Shown: positions 46,602 to 59,261, counted from the stretch's first letter. The stretch is DNA of 64,000 bases from Nyssa sinensis (GCA_008638375.1 CM018043.1:44688333-44752332); one strand, 5' to 3'. Made by a program: numbers and translations. Notes: generated by a model not told the origin, from the letters alone.

Positions 46602-49600
46602 GATCATGAACCCTAAAACAAGGCCTCAAACAAATATAACAGTTCAAAAATCACCACAAATGGGATTCTAAGAGAAAAGTTAAAGAAAAAATATTACACT
46701 TGATTTTATGTCACATAAGCCAAAAGAATTCAAAAATTACCTTCATAGAAGTAACAAGAGACTAAGAGGATGAGCCTGATAAAAGAAGGATGGCTATCCT
46801 GCATGCTAAATGAGAAGTTCCTAACACTAAGCTGGACTGTGCATTTTAGACGAAAAAAATTTTGATCAGGTAAAAGGCATTTTAAGACATATTAGTGAAG
46901 GCTGGCACGATATGCAGGGGTTTGTCTAAAAATCAAATATAATAAAGATAAAGCATATCAATTTAAACATCTTTAAAAGGGGGAAAAACACTAGGATAGG
47001 AAGAATTCATTAAGAACAAAGTACAATGGTAAACATGTTTCGAAAAATTTTATTTTAAGTAATGCTAAATGTATCAATATAAAATAATTAAAGAAGCAAT
47101 TCATTAAGAAACAAAGTACAATGGTTGAGCTAAATGATTGGAAATTTTTTAATTAAAGTACTGTTAATCTATCAATATAAATGATTAAAGAAATTGATTT
47201 TAGTGATGTTTAATTGTATCAATGCAGCTTTTGATATTCACATTTGATATAAAAAAATAAAGTTTTTTATAGAAAAGTCAATCTAGTAAGATCCATGATA
47301 CTATATATGATTAGATTTTTAAATCGTATGCCCAACTTTTTTATTTTTTATTATGGTCTTCACCTGGTTTTCTAAAGACAACAATTACAGCACGGTAGTT
47401 CAAGCACAGCATGTGTACGGGAGATGGGAGTTTTTTTATAAGGAAAATTAATTCATTCAAAAGAACCACAGGGAGATAGGGGACTCTGCAACATTATACA
47501 TTAGCCAAAAGAAAAGAAAAAATGGTTCTAAAAACAAATCATAAATTCAATTTCTTTTGAAAAACTTTTAGATAGTAGAATCCCCTGATGAGAAAATCGC
47601 CTACCAAGATAACAAGATAGAATTTACCTCAAGACCTTAACAAAATCAAAATCTTAAACTTATTTCGTTTCCTTTTTCTTTTCTTTTTTGATAGGTTCCT
47701 CTTCCTTTTTCTTTATTTTGCATACACAATCAAACTGAACCATTTTTTTTTACAAGTAAATGATATATAGAAAAGCACCAAGGGGGTGCAAGTTGCAACC
47801 CATATACAAATGAGAGAAAAGAGACCTACAAGGTCTCATCTCTACAATTCAACTCGCTAAAAAAATCAATAAACATGTACAAAGAAATGGAAAATTCTTT
47901 GAAAATTTCTCCGAGGACATGTTGCCCCCAAGACCAACTTAGGTATGATCCAAAAAACTCCAAAAGTGGAATAAAAAACAGTCTGTACATCATTAGCAAC
48001 CACACAATGGAGTAGAAGATGATGGAGGATTCTTCCGCTCTCTTGAACATGAAACAATTAAGAAGAAGCTTCCCTTTTCTCCCCAATGTGTCCAGGGAAA
48101 AAATTTCCTCCAACACCACATTCCATGCTAAAAATGAGACCTTTGAAAGGACTGGACCTTCCAAATACTCTTCCAAGGGAAGCTGACCCCACAATGACCC
48201 CCAAGCACCTTATAAGCAACCAATAGTTGCCAGATCTAATGTAAAGGCAGAATAGCGAGCTATGGCACATAGAGTATGTGAGCTTATGTTACTTTATATG
48301 TTAGATGAGCTGGGAATTTCCAATGATAGACCGATAGGATTATATTGCAATAATAAGACAATTAACATTACTCAATCCAGTCTAAGACGTTTGAATGAAA
48401 CATATTGAGATCGACAGACACTTCATCAAGGAGAAGTTGCATAGTAGAATTTTTGTATGCCCTTTGTAAAGTTAGAGGAGCAACTAGGTGATGTGTTTAG
48501 AAATGTGCTTAATAGTAAGGCTCTTAAAATATGTTGAGCAACTAATTGTTCCAAAAACTCAAGTTATCATAGAATGTGCCAAGTGCTAACAATGTCTATC
48601 AAGCTCTTAATAGTTACCTTATTTGAGCTGTTGCTTAAATCAGAAGAAGAATAGGAGCAAGGGGAAGCAACTATGAGGGTTGAATCTAGTATATATTTGA
48701 ACACAGATCAATCTTCACATCAAAATAACAGAGAGAAATCCGCTTTACTCAGATCTCTAAACCAATCATATCAGCTTCCAAAATTAAGCAAAAAATCAAT
48801 CTGTTGTAAGGACTGGATGTCACCCAAAAGATTTGACCTGTAAGCACCATAATCTCTTTCAATGCAATCGCATTCATCAAGTTACCATCCTAACTTGACA
48901 GTACCAGCATTCATCTTCTTCCATGGGTTTATCAGAAAACTAGATTGGACCAAGTGTTTGAATGTTACAGACAAGATGAACAGTGATATCACAAAGAGGT
49001 GGAGTGAAAGGCTTCTTCTTCATCTGGAGAATCTCAAAGACTCAAAGGAATGGAAGTCCTAATTTTAAGTACCTCGATATGGATGAAAGGCTGTGTCAAG
49101 AGCCCAATCAAATTGAGTTTGGGGCTTTGGGCTAGTTCAGGCTTCATTCGTCAGCAAGACAAGCTCTGAACTAGGGGTCGAGCTTGATTAATATATTATG
49201 TAAACAATTTTGAAGGAGCTCTATACCGAACCAAGCTCATTTTCAACACCTCTAACTACTAAAAATGTAGTGCAGTTACAGCTCCATTCTGTAGGCTACC
49301 AGGCAATTTTCCATGAGAGAATACTTCTACAAACACTTATATAAGAAAAGGTTTCTTCAAGGAAGTGCCTTGAGTGGAAACCTAATTTTTCTTTATCATA
49401 TTTGAAAGGGATTAATACTTTCACAGAAGTGTCTATGTTAGAGCATCTCTTGTAATGACCATGAAGCAAGTATAGCAAAGTGGCAGTGAGGTTCACATCG
49501 TAGTTTCTTTCTAAATAAATTCTATCATCCCTTTCCAATTCTGCATTAATCCCCCATAAGGAAGTCCAAACAAAATAAATGAAAAATTAAATTTATTATT

Positions 49601-50874
49601 ACTTTTATAAGTAATAATAAACCCAGAGAAGAATTTGATGTATCCATGGCTTATTATTTGGAAAGACTAAAAAACCTTTAAGAAGTCAAAGACAAGCTAA
49701 AAGCCATATATGTCAAGATCCTTCTTTCTCACTCGCGTTCTCTGATCCAGTACAAGACCAGTTATCTCTCCTGCTGCAAGCATTGTTGACTCAGTTTTGT
49801 GACACACCATGTTTCTATAGAACAATGTTCTATTTTGCATCTTCATTTTGGTGATTTTACTTCACTATAATGTAATCACTGATGCAAGCTCCAGCAGCCG
49901 CCTTCAAGAATCAACCCTACAACGATGATGCTGTCATTGCAGGGTCCAAATCAGCAGTACAAACTCCCCCCCCCCAAAAACCAAAAATACCATTGAGAAA
50001 AATAATTGAGGAAATTGACTCCATAAACCTCAAATTCGTTGAAAATTGTTTTGAATAACCAACCTAATCAAAACCAGTATTTTAAACCTCTTCTGAATCA
50101 ACAAGAAATTGAGGTTGAGATTCTTTGGTATTGGTTAACGAGGCTTGGATTGAGCTATTGCACAGAAGAGGAGTACAAGCCCGAAGTGCGAGAGAGAGAG
50201 AGAGAGATAAGCTTCTAGTCTTGAAGGGTTATAATGCGGTGGCTGTATGTCTAATGTTGCCTGACAAAGGACACTGACAGCTGTTGTCTGTTCACTGATT
50301 ACCCCTAAGCTTTTCTATTCTGCCACCATTCTTTTCTTATGTATAACAGAATTAGTTTGGCCTTTTTTTAAATAAAAATTTTCCCCTCTTCTCCTGTGCC
50401 CTATGGTAATGGAGGTGGTGAGCCATGGCCAGGGAGGGTGGATGGAACTGGACTGTTGCGAGGGATGGAGAGAGGATAAAATGTCCTTTGTTGACTCTTT
50501 AAGACTTTTAACAGATATTCTAGATTTTTCAAAAGTTAATGCCACGTACCCATCAAAACCTTCTCTGGCAATATCGCCAGTCTAAGTAACAAATTGCATT
50601 GATTATTATCGCCTTATATAACATTCATAGATAGAAATATACAAAATTACACAAAAATATGTAACAGTGTTGATAATGGGGAAAATGGCTCATTGACAGT
50701 TCAAGTTCCAAATAAAAACTTTTAGCTCTCAGCAATTACCTCAAAGTAAGAGTTCAGTGAATTAACCAAACTGGATTTTGTATTGTAAGGAGACAAACCA
50801 TATTTCTTGCACAAATCTTGAAGCTCTTTCTTTGAGAGTTTGAGATAGGAATCCCACACTTCTTTATTTTCCAT
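38759..50874 (-). CDS. SAP-like-motif protein with basic C-terminus, six coding exons, about 570 residues
   Basis: Assembled from splice sites and phase: 50740-50874, 44984-45095, 44716-44837, 43472-44581, 39038-39075, 38759-38954. The lengths (135, 112, 122, 1110, 38, 196) sum to 1713 bases with all junctions in phase and a single stop. Residues about 12-40 (LSKKELQDLCKKYGLSPYN, then KSSLVNSL) fit a SAP-type helix-extended loop-helix, a DNA/chromatin-binding motif. Exon 4 encodes a long, acidic, Ser/Asn-rich, probably disordered region. The last exon has the nuclear-localisation-like PKRKRQDRE and ends SKRLAGIGLPRRSLRL. This suggests a nuclear protein, but I cannot name the family. Intron 1 (5.6 kb) carries LINE and copia debris; intron 4 (4.4 kb) carries a TRIM with a nested solo LTR. 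The first ATG follows GGTTCAGACAG, which could be a splice acceptor, so a 5' exon may exist further upstream (see 61991-62230). Confidence 0.65.
39038..39075 (-). CDS. Exon 5 of the SAP-like gene (38-base microexon)
   Basis: Acceptor CTTTATGCAG, donor TCAGT/GTAATC. It is needed to change phase 0 (exon 4) to phase 2 (exon 6). Confidence 0.6.
39817..43357 (-). mobile_element. TRIM interrupted by a solo LTR
   Basis: Terminal repeats 39817-39890 and 43284-43357 (74 bases each, about seven differences) match the TRIM at 18615-18920. On minus the primer-binding site TGGTATCAAAGCC adjoins the repeat at 43284. Excluding the 3235-base insert and one copy of its target site, the TRIM is about 300 bases. 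Flanks are ATATACA-like on both sides, a possible shifted target duplication. Located in intron 4 of the SAP-like gene. Confidence 0.85.
39896..43130 (+). mobile_element. Gypsy-like solo LTR, 3.2 kb, nested in the TRIM
   Basis: Begins TGTAATACCCC and ends GGGTCGTGACA, flanked by the perfect 5-base duplication CTCAC (39891-39895, 43131-43135). There is no internal domain, primer-binding site or polypurine tract, so LTR-LTR recombination is the simplest origin. The insertion target is the base directly after the TRIM terminal repeat. Short open frames within it carry no motif. Confidence 0.85.
43472..44581 (-). CDS. Exon 4 (large) of the SAP-like gene
   Basis: 370 codons, phase 0 at both ends. 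Acceptor TTGCCTCAATGCAG/CCATCAG, donor AAATTG/GTATTG. Confidence 0.75.
44716..44837 (-). CDS. Exon 3 of the SAP-like gene
   Basis: Acceptor TTTGTTGCAG/ATAGG. Two donors nine bases apart (44716 or 44725 as last exon base), both in frame, so a NAGNAG-like alternative of three residues is possible. Confidence 0.65.
44984..45095 (-). CDS. Exon 2 of the SAP-like gene
   Basis: Acceptor AATCTGCAG/AAGAAC, donor AGAAAAG/GTTTGT; encodes SLLPPVGRSSVRSSSPMP. Confidence 0.7.
45096..47742. other. Intron 1 of the SAP-like gene, 3' part
   Basis: No further exon could be supported. Contains a C-run with (CA)n at 46266-46295 and a (TA)n at 46570-46597. Confidence 0.5.
46266..46295. repeat. Poly(C)/(CA)n tract
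   Basis: C16-type run passing into about six CA units. Confidence 0.85.
47743..48235 (-). pseudogene. 5'-truncated LINE, zinc-binding domain and 3' tail
   Basis: Minus-strand KVSFLAWNVVLEEIFSLDTL is the plant LINE zf-RVT motif. It is followed by a tail ending TACTTGTAAAAAAAA (T run 47743-47751 on plus). One frameshift near 48057. Confidence 0.75.
48236..48520 (+). pseudogene. copia RNase H fragment
   Basis: With stops, reads RAMAHRVCELMLL, GLYCNNKTINIT and DRQTLHQG-like remnants of the copia RNase H end. A different, smaller relic than the 19987-25090 element. Confidence 0.65.
48537..48620 (-). mobile_element. TRIM terminal-repeat fragment
   Basis: AACTAATTGTTCCAAAAACTC...TCTATCAAGCTCT resembles the 74-76-base TRIM repeat, more diverged. 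Confidence 0.5.
48621..50739. other. Intron 1 of the SAP-like gene, 5' part
   Basis: No exon or complete element recognised. A GA tract is at 50188-50207. Confidence 0.4.
50740..50874 (-). CDS. First coding exon of the SAP-like gene
   Basis: 45 codons from ATG (50874) to donor TTTGAG/GTAATTG, phase 0 into exon 2. Contains the SAP-like motif. Confidence 0.65.
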
Positions 50875-51002
50875 CTGTCTGAACCCAAAGAACCAACATC
50901 TTAGAACAAGAGCTTATATCAAGCAGGCTTCATTAAATTTCACAAAAAATATGCAAGCCATGTAAATATTATCAGAAATTTTATTTGTGTGTATATATGT
51001 GT

Positions 51003-51075
51003 ATAGAGAGAGAGAGCGAGAGAGAGAGAGAGAGAGAGAAGAAGAAGAAGAAGAAGAAGAACAAGAACAAGAAGT
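51003..51075. repeat. (AG)n / (AAG)n compound microsatellite
   Basis: GA units pass into about nine GAA/ACA-type triplets, 130-200 bases upstream of the first SAP-like coding exon. Confidence 0.85.
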
Positions 51076-51256
51076 TCCAGCAATAGTCCTGGTAAAATGG
51101 TGCATCAAAAAAATTTATTTGTGTGTAATATATCCCTGTTTTTTAACATAATGTGGGTGTTTTCCCATAATGCCCTATTTTCGCATACAAGGGCATTAAT
51201 CTTTTTTATTCTTTTTTTGCATTCTTGCCACTATATTATTCACATTTGTTATTGGA

Positions 51257-51500
51257 GCTTACCAGTTACCATTAGTATCCAAAAGTTTAGACTGTTACAG
51301 AATGAGCTACCAATGTATTTATCAAGCTCTCACACCCACCCCGCTGCCCCAAATCTTGCATGTAGAGAGGCAACTAGACAAACTAAATATAACAAAAGTG
51401 CAACTTCGCCCAAACAAATTAGATGGGTGAACAAACACAAAAAGAAAGATTTGAACCTAAGACCTCTCAAAACAAATGCTCATGGGTTCCAATAGTATGA
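51257..51500 (-). mobile_element. Degenerate TRIM, one terminal repeat left
   Basis: ATCCAAAAGTTTAGACTG...ATCAAGCTCTCACA followed by internal phrases (GTAGAGAGGCAACTAGAC, GATTTGAACCTAAGACC) parallel to the TRIMs at 18615 and 39817. The second repeat is lost. Confidence 0.55.
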
Positions 51501-52062
51501 GAGATAAGAGTACCAAAATCGCAATATTGCCCCTTTAAGTTATTATTTATTAACAACCGACAGCTCATCAAATTAGGTGATTATCCCTGAAATGCACCCT
51601 CATTTTTACCCCTATTACTGCATGTAAGTAATTAAAAAGATTTTAAATTCACACGGAGATGTAACTAGTGACTTCATCCTTTCCTATGACTTGTGTCGAA
51701 TTATATAACAAGGGACACTTGGATAGCTTCTTATGCACAATGCAATCAATAATTATTGTCAAAGACCCATAGAGATCTAAACTCTTCTCACCTTTTGCCT
51801 TTAGTATCTAGGAAGTTCTAGAATGTGCAAATGCCTATTTTAACAAGTATTAAATTTGAAAAGGTGAAACACTTGAATTATAGGTTAAAAGGATCACAAT
51901 CCATCACGGTTTCTACTTGGTATGTCAATCATTTTAAAAAATTAATATGTGTATCTTATGTAATTGATTTAGTAATTTGATCTTGCCAAAAAATTTTTTT
52001 AGAGGAATATAGAAACAAATAATATTGCAATTGCATGGTTAAATAGATACATTATATGACTC

Positions 52063-52412
52063 ACGTATCTATGTTGAACACGGACATGTTTGGACATGTG
52101 AAAAAAGAGTGTCCAAATTGTTTTTAATTTTTAATTTGTTTTGAAATTTGGATTAATTAAATGAAGAAGTTCTTAAGTTTTTATTTAATGGCTTTGTTAC
52201 TTTGATATCTTAATAATATTGTTGTGATTTGTGTGTTTTTATGCTAATTTTGATGGAAATAATGTTAAGTTTTATTATATGGTCATATAAAAATAATAAA
52301 AAAATATTTTTAACGTGTTCCTAACATATCCATGTCCTATTTTTTTGAGAAGTGTCGTGTTTGCATATCGGTATCGTGTCATGTTGTATTCATGTCTGCG
52401 TCTGTGCTTCTT
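52063..52412. mobile_element. Decayed copy of the GACAC hAT family
   Basis: Shares GAACACGGACATG, TTAATAATAT...TGTGTGTTTTTATG and the right end GTGCTTCTTAG with 31136-31702 and 59262-59634. The left end is worn and no target duplication is visible. Confidence 0.65.
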
Positions 52413-53784
52413 AGCATACATTTGTGTTGCTTTTTGTAGATTTCTCTCTTAAAGGAACCATTAGAAGTTGCTTCCAACCATTTATAAAATTGTGTCACAT
52501 GATAGAATAAAATTCTTTTGAACTTCTAATTCATTTGGAGTGCAAGACCGAGACATTCCTTATTAATTATTACTATAAAACATGATGCAAAGTAATAGCC
52601 CAAGAGGGGCCCTAGGTTTTCCTTTTTTTTTCTCTTTGTGGGGGAGAGGGGGATGGCAGTCATTATATCAAACAAAATTGGCAAGCAGGGTAACTATATC
52701 ACTACTTGCATTGATAAACCTAGAAGGAAACAATGACAGGGTATAATCACAACCTATGACAATAGGAGATGATTGAGAAAAAATTAAATGCACGAGGATA
52801 AATGCAACATGCAAAAATACAGGGAAAACGTTGCAAAAACTCATATAATTCATAAATAATCTTATAATTAGATATATAAAAATTTCAATCATTTGAATCA
52901 TGTAGCAAAAAGGCTTTAGCCATTAACGTGTACTGGATATAAAAACGTCATGAAATCAAAGATTATTATCGTTCTTTCCAAAATTTCAATGAATATTTGG
53001 GATTCTGAGTAAAATTTACCAAAGTAATCTGTCAAAGACCAGTAATTTAAAAAAAAAAAAAAAAAAGATGATCAAGTGGTCATCTTCTTACTACAAAAGT
53101 TCTAGAACTAAATCCTTTTACTAGATAATCTAGTTTTCTAATTGGTAAACAATCAATTTTGCATGTTTAAATTTCACCAGAAGTACTATATATACTAGAA
53201 GAATATTGAAGAATATATTAAGGACCTGCTGAAATAACCAAAATAAAAATTACAAGCAAAAAATGGAATAGAAGTAGAACATCTAAGTCTTAGTGAACCA
53301 CTCAAGAAGATAACATCCATTTGACAGCTGTGAACAATCAAACATTTCTAATTTAGCCTAATATATCGAGGTAGAAAATAGATAAGATAGCACTGATAAG
53401 TTGGCATATTAGAGGGGCTAATAGAACATCTACTATAACTCTACTCCAGGCTAAAGCTTTTTTGCAAAAATATTGTCCACTTATATTGATTAAAAGTATT
53501 GCTGAGTTAATTGTTTATGTCATCAACATGGCCAAACATGTGGATATGTTGTAATTATCAGGGAGGTGCTGAGATTTGAGTGCGAGAACTACCTACTCCA
53601 ATAAAACCACTAGCTACTCTTACAGTTTCAGCTGATAGAGAGATCGTGTAACTTAATTTTTATATCATCGACAGGAACCCAAGAATAATTATTTTGAATT
53701 TTTTTTTGGAAATTATCATTATTTTTTCTACCTTGTTAGCAAAGAAACTTCTTTCACCCAACTTATAGCATTAGTAACAACCAT
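52413..53784. other. AT-rich non-coding DNA
   Basis: No gene or element recognised; an A16-type run is near 53049-53066. Confidence 0.5.
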
Positions 53785-54320
53785 TAGGGGTGTCAATTTG
53801 TGTTATCATGTCGTGTTTGGGTCGTGTCAAGGTATACATATTCGAAAATATATGTCAACCCTAACCCGACACTATTAACAAATTGTGTCAAGTTTCAAAA
53901 CCCAAACCCAACCCATTTATTAAACAGATTACACGTGTCGACACGCTTAACTCGTTTATTTTAATTTTTTTATTTTTTAAATAAAAAAATCTATCTATCT
54001 TTTAATATGTATAGATAATTTCAAGTTTAGTAACTTTGGACATGAGCCAAATCAAAGTAAAAACTTCTTTTATAAGTAAAAAATCTCCAAACCTTGATAA
54101 ATATTTGATGTGAGACAAATTACCTTAACTCATGATATTTTTTATAATTAAACATGTTAAGTCGTGTTGAACGGGTTGACAGTAGTAAAACCCAAACACA
54201 ACTTATTTATTAATCGTGTTATACGTGTCAATTCGTTTATGACCCAAACCCATTTATGCTCAACCCAAACCCGTTAACTTCGTGTCGTGTACGTGTCGTG
54301 TCAAAAATTGACACCCCCTA
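53785..54320. mobile_element. Non-autonomous hAT element, 536 bases
   Basis: Perfect 8-base target duplication ACAACCAT (53777-53784, 54321-54328). Terminal inverted repeats TAGGGGTGTCAATTT and AAATTGACACCCCCTA. Subterminal CGTGTC/GACACG motifs. No transposase. Confidence 0.93.
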
Positions 54321-54328
54321 ACAACCAT

Positions 54329-55639
54329 CACTAAAAACTTCCAAATTAATTCAATTACCAAGTTTCTTGTCCTATGGACCTATACTTGATGTTTCATTAT
54401 TGAACAACCATAAACTTCAACATTTTTTTTCCACATGGTTGACATATACATCTAAATTTAAAAAGTAAATGTTATAAAGCAACAATTAGAGCAGCTATAC
54501 TTTGTCAGCATGTTGGGCAGCCAAGAAACAATACATTCATAGAACGAGTGTGGCTAAAATGTGGATGTTAAGGTAAATGTGTGGTAAGATAAGACTAAAT
54601 AAAATTAGACATGAATAAATTAGTGACATAGTGCAAGTAGCACCAAATGGAGATAAAATGAGAGAAAACCAAGAGAGTTAGCCAGGTGCAGCAAAGACTA
54701 TAACTGAACCGACAAGAAACAGTAAGATGGTCCACATTAAGAGTAGTATTAGGGAAGGGGAAGACTAAAGTTTTTTTAGGTTGAGATGGTAAGGGAAGAT
54801 ATGAGAGTATGTAGTTTAACTGAGATTATGACACTCAATAGAGTAAACTGGCACATCAAGATTCATGTAACCAATCCAAATAATTTGGATAAAGCTTGTT
54901 GGGTTGAGTTTAGTATTAAAAAACAATGTTTTCTTTAAAAAGAGATATGGTGTCACAATTCTATGATAAGAAGTGTATTGGGCACTTTCAAAATAAAATT
55001 GCTATCCAAAGATTTCTGAGAGGAATCAAGGGTTGTCTTCCAAGTCCATATGTACATTGTACAAGAACTTTGCCTATAAAATCAATTGGTTTCTTCTTAT
55101 AACAAGAACACTAAAAGAACAAAAATGAACCAGCTTTATACCTATCAAAAAAAAAAAAAAAAAACAGCTTTAGTTTTCTGCTCCAGTTAGAACTTTGGTA
55201 CTACAGTGTCTTAGTCACCTTTAGGGCCAATTTAGGTTCTTTAGTGAGTTTGAAATGGGATTTGCAAATTTAATATAAGTTCTCGAATTAGCTTTGATGG
55301 GGACTTATTGTGTTTTTGCAAGCATCTTGAGGGCAGTTCATGTGATAATCTTCACAAGCGGAAGAAGTCACTACCATATTAAAGTACAAGTTTCTTGTGT
55401 TAAGTCATATTATCATCATTTCATAGCACTATCATCCCAAGATCATACTTCTACACAACAAAAACTTCCTTAAACATAATAAATTTAATTAGGGAAATAT
55501 CCATGAAGCTTGGATTATTAATTCAAGAGAAAAAACTTGATCAAGAGAAGTGCAAAGGAAGAAATATTTTTAATTAATGAAAAAAAATTCCCTTAAGGAT
55601 GTTTGGAAGAGAAATTCATCTGATGTGGCAAGAGAAATT
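54329..55639. other. Non-coding, possibly repeat-derived
   Basis: No gene frame. Around 54480-54950 degraded plus-strand sequence recalls LINE/retroelement text, but no motif is firm enough to call. Confidence 0.4.
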
Positions 55640-56034
55640 CTCTGTTGGCAAGGATTATTAATTCATCTGTGAAATAGCAATGCCCCCAAAACCTCCAAAT
55701 CCAATTCAGGTATTTTTGCCAAGATATGAAGCATAAACTCCAGATCTAATTATGTTCACTACAGATGTGGCATTGTTTATGGAAGGTGATAAAATCATCC
55801 GACGGTTGTTTCGCAGTGAAGATTAGAATTCTCTTGGAATGTTTGGGATCTAAATGACCCAGATAAGAGAGATGATTAAATTATCATTGAAGGAATGGTG
55901 GTGAATGTTGTTTATCTTCAAGAAACAGAAATGTAAGGCATGTCAAATAATGTGGCTCATAGCATTTGAGGGGGTAGAATTATGGAGTGGGAAACTTTGG
56001 ATGCTAGGTTTCAACCAAAGGAATTGCTCTCTTA

Positions 56035-56960
56035 GGCTACGTTTGGTACGCTGGAATGGAATATGACAGGAATGAAATAGCATCAGGAATGGAATAGAGT
56101 AGGAATGGAATAGGAATAATTATTCCATTCTTTTGTTTGGCTGAATACCTAGTAATGGAATGATAATTTCATTCCTGTGTTTGGTTTGAACCATCAAATT
56201 GTTGGAATGGAATGAGAATAATTAATTCCATTCTTTTGTTTGGATACCCAATAATGAAAAAAAAAATTTCAATCTACATTTTTTTATTGTCAAAAAAAAA
56301 AATTATTGGGAGAAAAAAAATTAACTTGCATTTGTTTTATTGGCAAAAAAAAAAAGTTAATTCAACCTGCATTTGTTTTATTAGCAAAAAAAAAAAAAGA
56401 ACTTATATAGTCATCCTGGTTTCACGTACAAGTTAACTTCTTATAATTAATATTTAATAAATTAATAATATTTATAAATTAATATATTTTTAAGAAATAT
56501 AATTAGTTTTATGATAAATAATTAATAATTATATTACTTAATAATTAATATTTTTTAAAAATATATTTTTTATAATATTAATTATTAAAAAATTAAAAAA
56601 ATTATACATATATTTATATATATCCTATTTATAATATTTTTGGCAAATATATTTGTAATTTTATTTAAATTAGAGTTAAACATATTATAATTCATCTACA
56701 TGTATAAAATATTTTTTTATTAATAAAAGTATAAGAAAATTTATAATTATTAATTTTAATAATTAATAAATTTTTCATCCACCAAGTTTATTAATTATAA
56801 GAAAATTAACTGTACTTGTAGTCGTGGGTTGCTAAGTGAAATAGCCACTCCAAACGGAATGATCATTCCATCATGTTTAAGCATACCAAACGCAGGAATG
56901 GAATAGGGGCAGGAATGGTCATTCCATTCCTGCCTCCATTCCTGCGTACCAAACGTAGCC
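56035..56960. mobile_element. Harbinger-like (TTA target) non-autonomous element, 926 bases
   Basis: Terminal inverted repeats GGCTACGTTTGGTACGC, 17 bases perfect (56035-56051 and 56944-56960), with the 3-base duplication TTA (56032-56034, 56961-56963), typical of PIF/Harbinger. GGAATGGAAT-type motifs repeat in both orientations near the ends. The centre is AT-rich and non-coding, with four A-run-bearing repeats at about 56259-56400. Confidence 0.88.
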
Positions 56961-59261
56961 TTAGGGATAATAGAGTGACATTAAAGGAGGTGGTGGTTCA
57001 GGAGTTCTCGATTTCTTGTTTCCTTTTGTGGAAGATGGATCCAAATGGGTTTTTCAGGGGGTTTATGGCCTCTGTTGAGGTGGCAATACCCCTAGTGAAT
57101 TGGGGAGATTTTGATGTTGGTGAAATACTGCCCCTATGCATGACTTCTCAAAGCTCATAGATTCTCACTACTGGATGGACCTTCCTTTTACTAGTGCCAA
57201 ATTTACAGAGTCCAACAACAGAGGCAGTCCCATTTTCTCTAAATTACTTTTGATACCGAGGGTTGGGAGGAGAAGTTTTCTGATATGGCTGTGGTGTCAA
57301 AACTATATTCCCATTCTTTTTTATTAATGGAGGTATTTGGAGAGGAAGAGGTCCTTCAAGTTTGAAAACATGTGGCTTATGGAAGAGGGTTTTTTGAGGA
57401 GCTTATTAGAGGATGGTGAGAGGAGGGATATAGGGTGGTGGGGTCCCTAAGGTTTCTTTTAGCTTGAAAGTTAATATTGCTTAAGGTGGATTTGAAATAA
57501 AAATGGAACAAAGAGGTGTTTGGGAATCTGGAGTTAAATAAATCTAAGATATTGGAGGAAACAAAATTTTTGGACAGAAAAGGCTTTAGTGGGCCTTACT
57601 GTAGAGGAGAAGGTGCAATGAGAGGATCATAAAGCTAAGATGGGGAGACTTGCTCTAATGAAAGAGATCAATCGGAGACAAAAATCAAAAGCAATGTAGT
57701 GAAAAGAATGAGACAAGAATACAAAGTGTTTTTGTGGGGCTGCTAACTCTCACGAGCGAGTGAACCATATTGCTAAGATTACTGTGAATGGAGTGGAGGT
57801 AAATAGAGAAGAAGACATCAGGAATGGGATGGTGGATTTTAATGAAAATTTCTACTTTTGACACGGATAGTGGAGACCGGGTTTGGATGAGCTGGAGTTT
57901 AATAGATTGAGGGAGGAAGATAGAGATGAGCTGGACTACCAATCGGGGAGAAGTGGTGGCATTGAAGTGTTGTTTGGGAAGGGTTGTCGATGCCTTTCTT
58001 TCAACGCAGTTAGGCATGGTTGAAGAAGAGGTACTGACATCTTTGCAACATTTCTGTGTATGGAGAGTTCGAGAAAAGTTTTAAGTCTTCTTTTGTTACT
58101 ATAATTTCCAAGAAATGTGGTATGGAAGGACTTCAGAACAATTGGTTTAGCAGGAGGAGTGCACAAACTGAAGTTCTGGCTTTAAGAAAGGAAGGTGATG
58201 AGTGGTACAAGCTCAAAATCTCATAATGCTTTTGTAAGGGATCAGCAGATTCTGGATCACTTATTGCTTGCCAATGACTGTTTGATTCTAAATTAAGAAG
58301 CAATAGGCAAGGGGTATTTGTAAATTAGATGCGGAAACACGTATGACCACGTGCATTTTCCTTCTTTATGTCATGGAGAAGATGGGTTTAGGGAAAAACT
58401 GAAGAAAGTGGATGGATTTCTGCATATCCATGGACAGATTCTCTATTCGCATAAATGGTACACTGGAGGTTTTCTTTAGCAGTTCAAGGGGGCTCAAACA
58501 AGGGAATCCTCTATCCCTATTTCTCTTGATTATAGTGACGGAAGCATTTAACCATATAATGAGGAAAGCAGTGGATGTAGGGTTTTTGAGGGATGTTCAA
58601 ATGGGATTTGTAAGGTCTCAGCTATTAAAGGTGACATGTTTGCTCTTCGCTGATGATACTATGACATTTTGGTGAGCTAAAAGAGATCGACTTTAATATT
58701 TGAAGTGCATTTCTTATGCTTTCAAGCAATTTCAGGCTTGAAGGCTAACATATTGAAGAGTGAGCTTATTTTGATGGAAGAGGTAGAGAGAGTGGACCAG
58801 TTGGCTACTATTTCAGTGTGTAGAGTTGGAAAAGTTCTTTCTTGTTTGGGTCTTTCATCAGGATCTTCTCCCAAGGTTACTTTGGCTTCAGATGCAATAA
58901 TTGAGAAGTTTGAGAGGTGTTTGGCTCGATGAGAAGGGCTATATCTATCAAAAGAGGTAGACTAACCTTGCTTAAAAGTACTATTTTTAACCTTCTGACT
59001 ATTTATGTATTTATTCCTATCCCAACTCTAGTGGTGTGTAAGTTGGAGAAGCTTCATATAAAAAATTTTATGGGTGGAATTAGGGACCGGTGGAAATATC
59101 ATTTGGTCGAATGGAAGATGGTTTCTCTCACCTTGCAGAGGATTGGGAATTAGATATTTGAGGAAATTTAACTAAACATTGATAGGAAAATGGTTATAAA
59201 AGGAATAATCTGTAGAAATAATTTGTTGCGGGTGGCGAAAAGGAAGTATGGTAGCGAGAAT

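Noticed and set aside
47826..48194. Minus-strand 122-codon frame as a host gene
   Set aside because: Its text is the zinc-binding end of a plant LINE followed by a poly(A) tail.
49296..49538. Minus-strand 80-codon open frame as an extra exon of the SAP-like gene
   Set aside because: No flanking splice signals in the right phase, and exons 1 and 2 already join in phase without it.
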